Positions 6,591 through 12,697 are shown, numbered from the stretch's first letter. The stretch: DNA of 12,697 bases from DATGCT01 sp964639325 (GCA_964639325.1 CAZXDO010000042.1:1-12697), one strand, 5' to 3'. Made by a program: numbers and translations. The notes: generated by a model from the letters alone, not told the origin.

Positions 6591-8738
6591 TTAATTATCC
6601 TCACTTTCTTTAGCCTCTCTTTCTATTTCTTTTTTAGTTTCTTTTTCTATTTCTTTAAGAAACTTTTTATCTTCTTGAAGTTTTCTTCTGGCTTTATCAA
6701 ATCCAACGGCAATACTTTTTCCATTGTATTGATAACTAGAACCCTTTCTTTTTACTACTCCATATTTAACAGCACTATTTAAAAGATCGCTTTCATAGGA
6801 AATTCCTTTGCCGTAAAAAATATCAAATTCAGCTATACGGAAGGGAGCAGCAACTTTATTTTTAACTACTTTAACATTAGTTCGATTACCAACAACCTCA
6901 TCCCCTCTTTTGATTTGGGCCTTTCTTCTTATATCCAAACGGACAGATGAATAAAATTTAAGAGCCCGACCTCCGGGGGTTGTTTCGGGTGAATTACTAA
7001 CCAAACACCCATCCACGAAGTAATTGTGATTATTGGCAACACTGATATCGAATCGATTTTTACTAATTCGTTGACCATTTTTGTAAGGAATTCTTTTCTT
7101 TATTTTCTTTACTTTCATACCTCTTATTATCTCTTTATTTTCCCTACTATTGTCACTTCTATCTTCGTACAATTTTCTATATTTAAGAGGTAGTTTGTAT
7201 GCCATTGCAGGAGGCATATATGGAGCGATAAGTTTGAAAAACTTATCTGATTCCGATGCTGAAAGTGTTATTCTTTTAGTATTTTCTACTTTGTGCCAAG
7301 AAGGTTTGATTCCAAATTTCTCAAATACTTTTGTAATATTATCTCGGCTCTTCTTATCCTTAAAACCATTTGTGTATAAAGTCGCTCTTGGTCTTCGTTT
7401 GTAACTTTTGCCTTTCCAATAACACATTCCAGTTCCTAAACTTCCATCACCGCAATACCATACAGCTAAAGCTTGAGGACCAACCTTAGAAACAATTTCT
7501 TGGGGAACTAATTTTTGCCCTTTAGGATAAAACAAATTAGACAAATCACCGAGAGACAATAAAGTTCGCGACTCCAGTAGGGCATTACCCCGATTTGTTT
7601 TAAGATTTACATTACTGATCAAATCACCCAACGCATTAGCTAGCCATTTAATATATCCAACCTGTTTTGGTCCGTGCTCTTCTCTAAAATATGCTGTTTG
7701 CTCACACTGTTTCCTAATGTTTCCATCACCAAGTAAGGAACCTAAAATAATTTGCTCCTGGCTAGGATTGAGAGGTTCATTATTGATTTTAACCATAATT
7801 TCATCTCCTACTTTAATATTCTTCGCTTTTTTCCATCCTTTTGAGGTATATATTTTATGATCAGGGGTGCAAGAAAAACCGCGTCTGCCGTTGCCGGTGT
7901 GATTTTGAACAAAGAATTGTAAGAATTCCTCTGTTTTCCCGTTTACGTGCCAGTCAGTTACAGGCTGGGATTCAATCTTGCCCTTCTCAAAATTATAAGA
8001 AAGTACGTCTACCGGCATTTTGTTATTAACAATTTTTCCTATTCTTCCTCTAGAACCATCTGCCAAAAGCACTTCTGAGTCGTATGAGAAACAGCCATAC
8101 ATCACACCAATTTTCATTCTGATTTGGTTTATAAAAATGATAATAGTTCCGGTTCTTCCGGCTACGGCAGTTATTTTCCTTAAAGCTTGGGACATAAGGC
8201 GGGCTTGAAGGCCGATGTGTTTATCACCCATCTCGCCTTCCAGTTCTTCTTTAGGGGTAAGGGCGGCGACAGAATCAACAACGACAATATCAATAGCACC
8301 GGATTTCACAACGTCTTCTAAAATATTCAAGGCCTCGTCACCGCTGTCGGGTTGGGAAATGATAAGGTCTTTAAACTTCACCCCGATTCTTTTAGCGTAT
8401 TCAGGATCAAGGGCGTGTTCGGCGTCTATAAAAGCAGCTTTACCGCCTCTTTTTTGAGCCTCGGCAATAGCGTGAAGTGATAAAGTGGTTTTCCCGCCAC
8501 TCTCCGGACCATATATTTCAATAACTCTCCCCCGGGGCAAACCTCCAACTCCAAGGGCAATGTCCAAAGAGAAAGAACCGGAGGGAATGGAATCTACGTT
8601 AACCTTTCTTCTTTCACCGAGTTTCATAATAGCCCCTTCTCCATACCTAGTTTGAAGAGATTCTATTAATTCCTCAACATCAGAAACATTTTCTGCTTTC
8701 TTTTTATCAGAAGAAGAACTTTGTTTTTTCTTAGGCAT
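6591..8738 (-). CDS. recA: Recombinase RecA precursor interrupted by an intein
   Basis: RecA forms filaments on single-stranded DNA, drives strand exchange and triggers the SOS response. The precursor has 715 residues; removing the intein (216-582) leaves a 348-residue RecA of normal length. Extein features are Walker A GPESGGKTT (77-85), the FIDAEHALDPEYA segment (103-115), Walker B VVVDSVAAL (152-160), the loop-1 region ELEGEMGDKHIGLQARLMSQALRK split across 165-188, and INQIRMKIGVMYG (203-215). SPETTPGG resumes at 583, followed by ALKFYSSVRLDIRR and VVGNRTNVKVVKNKVAAPFR. The second Ser of the usual GPESSGKTT Walker A is Gly here. The C-terminal tail is charged. The gene begins 28 bases after the RodZ-like gene. 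No Shine-Dalgarno site is visible; TAAATT ends eight bases before ATG. No LexA-type operator was seen. Confidence 0.97.
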   Translation of the reverse strand: MPKKKQSSSSDKKKAENVSDVEELIESLQTRYGEGAIMKLGERRKVNVDSIPSGSFSLDIALGVGGLPRGRVIEIYGPESGGKTTLSLHAIAEAQKRGGKAAFIDAEHALDPEYAKRIGVKFKDLIISQPDSGDEALNILEDVVKSGAIDIVVVDSVAALTPKEELEGEMGDKHIGLQARLMSQALRKITAVAGRTGTIIIFINQIRMKIGVMYGCFSYDSEVLLADGSRGRIGKIVNNKMPVDVLSYNFEKGKIESQPVTDWHVNGKTEEFLQFFVQNHTGNGRRGFSCTPDHKIYTSKGWKKAKNIKVGDEIMVKINNEPLNPSQEQIILGSLLGDGNIRKQCEQTAYFREEHGPKQVGYIKWLANALGDLISNVNLKTNRGNALLESRTLLSLGDLSNLFYPKGQKLVPQEIVSKVGPQALAVWYCGDGSLGTGMCYWKGKSYKRRPRATLYTNGFKDKKSRDNITKVFEKFGIKPSWHKVENTKRITLSASESDKFFKLIAPYMPPAMAYKLPLKYRKLYEDRSDNSRENKEIIRGMKVKKIKKRIPYKNGQRISKNRFDISVANNHNYFVDGCLVSNSPETTPGGRALKFYSSVRLDIRRKAQIKRGDEVVGNRTNVKVVKNKVAAPFRIAEFDIFYGKGISYESDLLNSAVKYGVVKRKGSSYQYNGKSIAVGFDKARRKLQEDKKFLKEIEKETKKEIEREAKESEDN
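6993..8093 (-). mobile_element. RecA intein with LAGLIDADG homing endonuclease
   Basis: Residues 216-582 of the precursor (367 aa) form a complete intein inserted after MKIGVMYG and before SPETTPGG. Splicing block A starts with Cys216 (CFSYDSEVLLADG) and block B is CTPDHKIYTSKGW (290-302). Block F is FDISVANNHNYFVDG (563-577). The C-terminus is CLVSN, then Ser583 as the +1 nucleophile. The penultimate residue is Ser instead of the usual His. Two LAGLIDADG motifs are present: ILGSLLGDG (331-339, Asp338) and LAVWYCGDG (424-432, Asp431). Both catalytic acids remain, so the endonuclease may be active. From memory, the insertion point and the NNKM, LSY and NHNYFVDG stretches match the Mycobacterium leprae RecA intein, not the M. 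tuberculosis one. Base composition looks like the host gene. Confidence 0.95.
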
Positions 8739-8766
8739 TATTTTTTAATTTATCTTTAATTTTTGT

Positions 8767-9501
8767 TTATTGATAAAAAGGCATTTCTTCCATTTCAGAC
8801 TCATAATCAATAGTGCTGGTAGAAGAAGCTGAATTAGTTTCTTCTTCAGATGATGATTCTTCCTTATAATATATTTGCTTAACTAACTTTTCTTTTTTGT
8901 TAAAAGGGCCTTCTACTTTAAAAACGATATCATTGAAGTCAGGTTTTAATTCAATGGTTTTTTCAAAATCACCATTTTCTTCAATCTCTACCAAAATGTC
9001 ATTAATCATTAATTGAAAACTAGGATCTATATTTCCTTTAATTGTATAATTTTTTTCTTGGGAAACAACAATATTTTCATTAAAACCTTCAAGAGAAAGT
9101 TTGCGGGAAATATCAAAACCGATAACAGTTTGGATTATAAAATAAGCAACAACGGCAATAATAACTAAAGCAAAAATAAAAATTTTCTTATTAATTTTAG
9201 AAACAGCAAATCTGTTCTTGGGAAGATGATCGCTGATTCCTGAAGATTTTACACCTTCGTCATCTTTAAAATACATATTCCAAACTTCCTCACCATTCAA
9301 TTCAAGCTTTTCAGCAATTTTCATTATATATCCATGAAGATACGGAGCGGCGGGAAGTTGGTTTGTTTTGTCTTCAAGCATAAACCGGATAAATCTCTCA
9401 GAAATACCTGTTTCTCTGGAAAGCTTACTCGTGTTTAACCCTTTAGCCCGCATGGCTTCAGCTAAAACTACGGAAAAATTGTTGCTTGGATTATCTTTCA
9501 T
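8767..9501 (-). CDS. RodZ-like membrane protein with N-terminal HTH domain
   Basis: A 244-residue bitopic protein. Residues 9-79 form a helix-turn-helix domain of the Xre/RodZ (HTH_25) type (LAEAMRAKGLNTSKLSRETG then PAAPYLHGYIMKIAEKLEL), including the YLHGYI element typical of RodZ. A basic linker precedes one membrane helix (107-126, IFIFALVIIAVVAYFIIQTV). The outside part (about 140-212) reads like a beta-sandwich or Big-type domain with repeated ING/ENG turns, and ends in a Ser/Glu-rich tail. RodZ links MreB to the cell wall machinery. No mreB is visible here, so the name rests on architecture. The gene lies between ftsK and recA on the same strand. A perfect-spaced TATTAT box ends six bases before the ATG at 9501. 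Confidence 0.72.
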   Translation of the reverse strand: MKDNPSNNFSVVLAEAMRAKGLNTSKLSRETGISERFIRFMLEDKTNQLPAAPYLHGYIMKIAEKLELNGEEVWNMYFKDDEGVKSSGISDHLPKNRFAVSKINKKIFIFALVIIAVVAYFIIQTVIGFDISRKLSLEGFNENIVVSQEKNYTIKGNIDPSFQLMINDILVEIEENGDFEKTIELKPDFNDIVFKVEGPFNKKEKLVKQIYYKEESSSEEETNSASSTSTIDYESEMEEMPFYQ

Positions 9502-9507
9502 ACCTAT

Positions 9508-9513
9508 ATAATA
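9508..9513 (-). promoter_or_regulatory. Possible -10 box of the RodZ-like gene
   Basis: TATTAT on the minus strand ends six bases before the ATG, in a 43-base gap after ftsK. No good -35 match is present. The spacing copies that of trpS and predicts a leaderless mRNA starting inside the ftsK-recA run. A doublet TTCCCTTG (minus strand) lies just upstream and could be an activator site or chance. Confidence 0.4.
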
Positions 9514-9544
9514 TCACAAGGGAACAAGGGAAGACAGGCAGTTG

Positions 9545-11689
9545 TTAAATATCTTCTTCCTCTTTGCTTAAGTAAACTTCCCTTGGTTTGGATCCTTGGG
9601 AAGGACCAATAATTCCTTGTTCTTCCATAACATCAAGAAGACGAGCGGCTCTAGCATAACCAACCCTAAGGCGTCTTTGAAGAAGAGAGGCGGAGGCTTT
9701 GCCCGTTTTTTTAATTACTTCAATAGCTTCCGGATAAAGCTCGTCTTCTTCTTCGTTTTCAAAACTATCAAAATCAACTGAACCTGTTCTGTTTTCTTGT
9801 TTGCTCCAAGAATTAAGAGATTCTTTTTCCTCATCGCCTTCTATATTTTCAGAAGGCTGATCAAGACTATTATTTTTCTTAATAAATTCAACTACTTTTT
9901 TAAGTTCTTTTTCTGTAACAAAACATCCTTGGATACGACGGGGTTTTGAAAACTCAGAAGAAATAAAAAGAAGATCACCATTTCCAAGAAGTTTTTCTGC
10001 TCCTGAAGAATCAAGAATGGTACGAGAATCAATCCCGCTTGCTACCTGAAGAGCAATGCGAGAAGTAATATTGGCTTTGATAAGACCGGTTATTACTTCT
10101 ACCGAAGGTCTTTGGGTAGAAACAACAAGATGAACCCCAACAGCTCGGGAAAGTTGGGCAAGACGGACAATAGCCCCTTCCACTTCTCGTCCGTAAGAAG
10201 CCATCAAGTCAGCAAGTTCATCTATTACTAATAATATGTAAGGCATTCTTTCACTGCTTTTACGATTAAAACTTTCTATATCTCTAGCTCCCGCATCCAA
10301 AAGAACCTGATATCTCCTTTCCATTTCACCTACCGTCCACTTAAGAGCCCCGACAGCTTTTTTGTTTTCGGTAATAACAGGAGATATTAAATGAGGAATA
10401 CCGTCGTATACAGAAAGCTCAACCCTTTTGGGATCAACCATAACAAGGCGAAGCTCATTGGGGGAGTTTTTAAAAATAAGAGAGAGGATAAGGGAATGAA
10501 TAGAAATAGATTTACCGCTTCCGGTGCTTCCGGCTACTAAAAGGTGGGGCATTTTAGCAATATTGGCAAAAACTGGTTCTCCGCTAACGCCCCGGCCAAG
10601 AGCAAATGAAAGAGGGGGGCTTTGTTGAAAATCTTTGTAAGAGATAAGATTACCGAGACGAACTAAAGCGGCGGATTTGTTAGGAATCTCAATACCTACT
10701 AAAGACTTGCCCGGGATAGGGGCTTCAATTCTAATAGGGTGAGCAGCTAAGGCAAGAGCCAAATCTGAACCCAGAGCGGTGATGCGAGAAAGTTTAACTC
10801 CTTCAGCCGGTTTTAAAGTATAACGGGTAACGGTAGGTCCAATTTGAACTTCTCCCATTTCCACCGGAATACCAAAACTTTCAAGAGTTCTCTTGACAAT
10901 ATTGGCATTGGCCTTCAAATCTCCGGCAGTAGGTTTATCGCTTTTAGAATCAAAAAGTGAAAGTGGTGGAGGAACATAATCTCCGGAATCTTTCTTTTTA
11001 AAGAGAGCAAATTTTTCTTCTTTATCTTCCTCTTCAGACAACTCTTCTTTTTGGGCTTTAACCTCAACTTCTTTTTCTTTTTCCGAAGAAGCATTTGTAT
11101 CCGTATCTTTATTAGAGTCTTCTTCCCCCATACCAGAAACTCCAAATTTAATACTTTCTTTTTCCGATTCTTTTTCTTTTTGATTTTGTAAAGATTTTTT
11201 AAGAGATGAAATTTTAAAAGGTTTATTAAGAATAATAAGAAGGGAGGCAATAGTAATAACAAGAGTGATAATAATAGAGGCCGGGGTTCCAAAAAGTTTT
11301 TCAAGAGAGCCAATAAACTCACCCGTTAAACCTCCGCTTCCGGGAGAGACAATATCTATAAAACCAAGAGCGGAAATTATAAAAAGTAGAGCTCCTGAAA
11401 TAGTAGTTTTCCAAAGTTTTCTTTCTTCCGGAAGAATAAAAGAAAAAGCAAGAATAAATGAAGTTACGGGCAACAAAAAATAACCGAGACCGAAAATTTT
11501 TTCAAATATTTCATAAAACCTATTACCAACAGGGCCGGCCTGTCCGGCAGCAGCCAAAATAAAAATTATGGCTAAACCCAAAAAAATAACAACCGATATA
11601 TTTTTCTTTACGTCTGAATGAACATCGGAAAAAATTTTATCTTCCTTTTTGTTGTTCTTCCTTTTTTTGTTTTTATTATTCTTTGACAC
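9545..11689 (-). CDS. ftsK: DNA translocase FtsK/SpoIIIE
   Basis: Septum-anchored, ATP-driven DNA pump that clears chromosomes from the division plane. It has 714 residues. A basic N-terminus is followed by four membrane helices (about 31-50, 66-87, 94-113 and 137-155), an acidic, low-complexity linker (about 160-245), then the alpha/beta motor. Walker A is GSTGSGKS (387-394), Walker B LLVIDEL (486-492), and VVSTQRPSVEVITGLIKANI (522-541) is the FtsK signature. The C-terminal gamma winged helix (about 650-710, TGKASASLLQRRLRVGYARAARLLDVMEEQGIIGP) would read polar guide sequences on DNA. The start is GTG at 11689, where the basic N-terminus and a TATAAT 22 bases upstream fit. The gene heads a minus-strand run with the RodZ-like gene and recA, and is divergent from the Nudix gene. 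Confidence 0.96.
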   Translation of the reverse strand: MSKNNKNKKRKNNKKEDKIFSDVHSDVKKNISVVIFLGLAIIFILAAAGQAGPVGNRFYEIFEKIFGLGYFLLPVTSFILAFSFILPEERKLWKTTISGALLFIISALGFIDIVSPGSGGLTGEFIGSLEKLFGTPASIIITLVITIASLLIILNKPFKISSLKKSLQNQKEKESEKESIKFGVSGMGEEDSNKDTDTNASSEKEKEVEVKAQKEELSEEEDKEEKFALFKKKDSGDYVPPPLSLFDSKSDKPTAGDLKANANIVKRTLESFGIPVEMGEVQIGPTVTRYTLKPAEGVKLSRITALGSDLALALAAHPIRIEAPIPGKSLVGIEIPNKSAALVRLGNLISYKDFQQSPPLSFALGRGVSGEPVFANIAKMPHLLVAGSTGSGKSISIHSLILSLIFKNSPNELRLVMVDPKRVELSVYDGIPHLISPVITENKKAVGALKWTVGEMERRYQVLLDAGARDIESFNRKSSERMPYILLVIDELADLMASYGREVEGAIVRLAQLSRAVGVHLVVSTQRPSVEVITGLIKANITSRIALQVASGIDSRTILDSSGAEKLLGNGDLLFISSEFSKPRRIQGCFVTEKELKKVVEFIKKNNSLDQPSENIEGDEEKESLNSWSKQENRTGSVDFDSFENEEEDELYPEAIEVIKKTGKASASLLQRRLRVGYARAARLLDVMEEQGIIGPSQGSKPREVYLSKEEEDI

Positions 11690-11711
11690 AATTTTTTCTT
11701 GATTTGTTTTT

Positions 11712-11717
11712 ATTATA
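11712..11717 (-). promoter_or_regulatory. -10 box of ftsK
   Basis: Perfect TATAAT on the minus strand, ending 22 bases before the GTG start, which would give a leader of about 15 bases. The -35 position is poor (GTTTCC or TGTTTC). It is the leftward promoter of the 174-base divergent gap with the Nudix gene. Confidence 0.5.
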
Positions 11718-11788
11718 ACTCAAAAAAATCTATTGGAAACAGTTGCTTTATTATTTAATAATTTTTCTAATTCAGGTTATTTAACTAT

Positions 11789-11817
11789 TTGACTATTTAT
11801 AATAAATGTTATATACT
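11789..11817 (+). promoter_or_regulatory. Sigma70-type promoter of the Nudix gene
   Basis: TTGACT (11789-11794) and TATACT (11812-11817) are separated by 17 bases, each one mismatch from consensus. Transcription would start near 11824, leaving a leader of about 40 bases before the ATG. A perfect TATAAT at 11798-11803 is an alternative -10 but has no -35. This is among the best promoter matches in the window. Confidence 0.7.
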
Positions 11818-11848
11818 AAAAAAAGTTATTTAAATTATTTATAAAAAA

Positions 11849-11857
11849 GGAAAGGAG
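11849..11857 (+). promoter_or_regulatory. Strong Shine-Dalgarno site of the Nudix gene
   Basis: GGAAAGGAG ends six bases before the ATG at 11864, an ideal distance, and fixes the start codon. It is the only clear Shine-Dalgarno site found before any gene in this window. Confidence 0.85.
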
Positions 11858-11863
11858 CTAAAA

Positions 11864-12274
11864 ATGAATGAATGGGTATGTTTTGCTTTATTAATTAATG
11901 AACAAAATAAAATAGTTCTTGTACAAGACGAGGACAAACCTAAGCCTAATTTATGGAAAATGCCCGGAGGAAAAAAACAAAAATGGGAAGAATATTATTC
12001 TCAAACAATTACCAGAGAACTAAATGAAGAACTTCCCTATTCCAGGGCATCAATAGCAACCGCAAAACCTCTTAAAAAAATGCCTAAAGAAAAACCAATT
12101 CCCCACATGTTTATTGTTTTCAAAGGAACATACAATTTTCCGGTAAAACCGGGAGGAGAATTAAAAAAAGCCAAGGAATTTACCAAAGACGAGGTTATGG
12201 ATCTTATCCAATCAGAAAAGTTGCTTGCTGGCCATTCTGAAGTTTTGAGAGAAATTTTGAGTGAAAAGATTTGA
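11864..12274 (+). CDS. Nudix hydrolase
   Basis: A 136-residue Nudix-fold protein, expected to hydrolyse a nucleoside diphosphate linked to another group, as in house-cleaning or cap-removal enzymes. The opening beta strand FALLINEQNKIVLVQ (7-21) and NLWKMPGG (29-36) are typical. The Nudix helix carries RELNEEL (51-57), with Arg51, Glu52, Glu55 and Glu56 as expected metal ligands. The box is irregular: Gly36 sits one residue too far from the E that is seven residues before RE, and the Gly normally found after EE is replaced by Pro58. The substrate is not predictable. The gene stands alone, with its own promoter, Shine-Dalgarno site and terminator, and is divergent from ftsK. These full-leader signals differ from the other genes and may mean a different regulation or a later arrival. 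Confidence 0.85.
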   Translation: MNEWVCFALLINEQNKIVLVQDEDKPKPNLWKMPGGKKQKWEEYYSQTITRELNEELPYSRASIATAKPLKKMPKEKPIPHMFIVFKGTYNFPVKPGGELKKAKEFTKDEVMDLIQSEKLLAGHSEVLREILSEKI

Positions 12275-12288
12275 ATTTATCTAAAAAT

Positions 12289-12319
12289 AGAACAATCATA
12301 AAAAGATTGTTCTTTTTTT
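12289..12319 (+). terminator. Terminator of the Nudix gene
   Basis: A perfect nine-base stem AGAACAATC (12289-12297) and GATTGTTCT (12305-12313) around a seven-base loop, followed by six more T. It starts 14 bases after the stop codon. It is a textbook rho-independent terminator, though low in GC. Confidence 0.85.
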
Positions 12320-12340
12320 ATATATTTATTTATTAAGATA

Positions 12341-12372
12341 TTTTGCGACAGGATAATAATCCTGTTGCAACA
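12341..12372 (+). repeat. 32-base hairpin repeat, unit A
   Basis: TTGCGACAGGAT (12343-12354) pairs with ATCCTGTTGCAA (12359-12370) around AATA: twelve pairs, one of them a G-T wobble. The wobble rather than a mismatch suggests that RNA pairing may matter. The unit recurs 39 bases later. It lies downstream of the Nudix terminator, so it would be transcribed only by readthrough or from another start. Confidence 0.8.
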
Positions 12373-12379
12373 ATATCAC

Positions 12380-12411
12380 TTTTGCGACAGGACAATAATC
12401 CTGTTGCAACA
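12380..12411 (+). repeat. 32-base hairpin repeat, unit B
   Basis: Same sequence as unit A except one T-to-C change at the loop edge (12393), which shortens the stem by one pair. The two units are separated by seven unrelated bases (ATATCAC). The last five bases of unit B (CAACA) are also the first five of the stem of the GC-rich palindrome, so the two repeat types overlap. Confidence 0.8.
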
Positions 12412-12437
12412 TGGGGGTTCCCGACACCCCCATGTTG
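12407..12437 (+). repeat. GC-rich palindromic element, copy 3, with compensatory stem change
   Basis: CAACATGGGGG (12407-12417) pairs with CCCCCATGTTG (12427-12437) around the same loop TTCCCGACA as copy 1. Compared with copies 1 and 2 the fifth stem pair is A-T instead of T-A, so both arms changed together. The TTATCCACA box of the other copies is absent and the left flank is repeat unit B. It has no T run and lies past the Nudix terminator, so it is unlikely to be a simple terminator. Confidence 0.85.
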
Positions 12438-12496
12438 ATAAAAAAGTGCTAAACACTGCTAAACACTTATTTTGGCTTAAAATGGGGTGTGAAACA

Positions 12497-12525
12497 TTGA
12501 CAAAAAAGTGCTAAACATCTGTAAT
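12497..12525 (+). promoter_or_regulatory. Promoter inside the TGCTAAACA array, facing right
   Basis: TTGACA (perfect -35, 12497-12502) lies 17 bases before TGTAAT (12520-12525, one mismatch). A TGCTAAACA site occupies the spacer, so a protein bound there would block RNA polymerase. A similar TTGATA followed by the same 15 bases occurs 62 bases upstream at 12435-12455, but without a -10. Together these suggest a self-limiting promoter for a gene to the right. Confidence 0.6.
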
Positions 12526-12567
12526 ATGGAAAAATGTTTGTTGCTAAACATTTTAAGAAGTAAATTT

Positions 12568-12633
12568 TAGTTATTTTGCTTAAAAATGTTTGTTGCTAAA
12601 CATTTGCAATTAAAATATAGCAAAAAATAACTA
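12568..12633 (+). repeat. Imperfect long inverted repeat around one array palindrome
   Basis: TAGTTATTTTGCT (12568-12580) is the inverse complement of AGCAAAAAATAACTA (12619-12633) apart from two extra A. Between them lies the full AATGTTTnnTGCTAAACATT palindrome at 12584-12604, so the block could fold into a nested stem. Its AT richness means part of the match could be chance. Confidence 0.5.
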
Positions 12634-12697
12634 TAAATGTTTAGCAGGAAACATTCCAGATGCTAAATTTTACTTAAATTGTCTGCAAAATGTTTAG

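Larger units (their letters stand above)
12447..12697 (+). promoter_or_regulatory. Array of TGCTAAACA operator- or iteron-like sites
   Basis: The nine-base motif TGCTAAACA occurs at 12447-12455, 12457-12465, 12509-12517, 12542-12550 and 12594-12602, inverted at 12638-12646, with a partial at 12661-12667 and a truncated inverted copy at 12691-12697. Three copies sit in a larger palindrome AATGTTTnnTGCTAAACATT at about 12532-12552, 12584-12604 and (inverted) 12636-12655. The region is otherwise AT-rich and has no convincing gene. Such arrays bind a repressor, a plasmid- or phage-type initiator, or a similar protein. The gene served is beyond the right edge. Confidence 0.75.

Noticed and set aside
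10915..11322. A 135-residue leucine/lysine-rich frame on the minus strand
   Set aside because: It is an out-of-frame reading of the ftsK linker, where AAG- and GAA-rich codons give low-complexity shadows.
12341..12437. A short CRISPR array, from two 32-base repeats
   Set aside because: The gap between repeats is only seven bases, there are only two units, and no cas gene is visible.
12446..12518. CIRCE (HrcA) operator, because GTGCTAA resembles its half-site
   Set aside because: CIRCE needs TTAGCACTC, nine bases, then GAGTGCTAA. The opposite arm is absent and the conserved extension here is AAACA.
12526..12666. Tiny reading frames starting ATGTTT in the array: MFVAKHFKK, MFVAKHLQLKYSKK, MFSRKHSRC
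   Set aside because: They look like a repeated leader peptide, but each arises from the same palindrome and ends at once. None has a Shine-Dalgarno site, and only the first lies at a suitable distance from a -10 box. The DNA repeat explains them.

Overview
The window is AT-rich, gene-dense bacterial chromosome. It holds ten protein genes, one tRNA and short intergenic gaps. The gene content is housekeeping: ribosomal protein S1, TrpRS, RNase J, a peptide-binding protein, SecG, RecA, a RodZ-like protein and FtsK. The compact proteins, the near absence of Shine-Dalgarno sites, the solute-binding protein held by a membrane helix with no lipobox, and an intein in RecA suggest a Patescibacteria/CPR (Parcubacteria-like) genome. 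That assignment is an inference; no marker in the window proves it.

Layout: bases 1-36 hold a terminator-like hairpin of an upstream gene. A four-domain S1 protein (84-1166, +) converges on trpS (1231-2205, -) across a GC-rich hairpin. A sister copy of that hairpin lies between trpS and the RNase J gene (2333-4099, -). Upstream of RNase J are tRNA-Leu(CAG) (4184-4268, -) and a family-5 substrate-binding protein (4286-5908, -). Next come secG and a four-helix holin-4-like membrane protein, which overlap by ATGA (5987-6555, -). Then come recA interrupted by a full LAGLIDADG intein (6591-8738, -), a RodZ-like HTH membrane protein (8767-9501, -) and ftsK (9545-11689, -). A Nudix hydrolase (11864-12274, +) is divergent from ftsK.

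The last 423 bases (12275-12697) contain no convincing gene but much structure: the Nudix terminator, two tandem 32-base hairpin repeats 39 bases apart, a third copy of the GC-rich hairpin with a compensatory stem change, and a dense array of TGCTAAACA sites. One array site lies inside the spacer of a good sigma70-type promoter pointing off the right edge. This is the part of the window most likely to be undescribed.

Functionally, ftsK, the RodZ-like gene and recA group chromosome segregation, cell shape and recombination. secG and its partner belong to the membrane. S1, trpS, the tRNA and RNase J belong to translation and RNA turnover. Most genes have a -10-like hexamer 6-10 bases before the start codon and no Shine-Dalgarno site, which suggests leaderless or nearly leaderless mRNAs. 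The Nudix gene is the exception: it has a full promoter, a leader of about 40 bases and a strong Shine-Dalgarno site.
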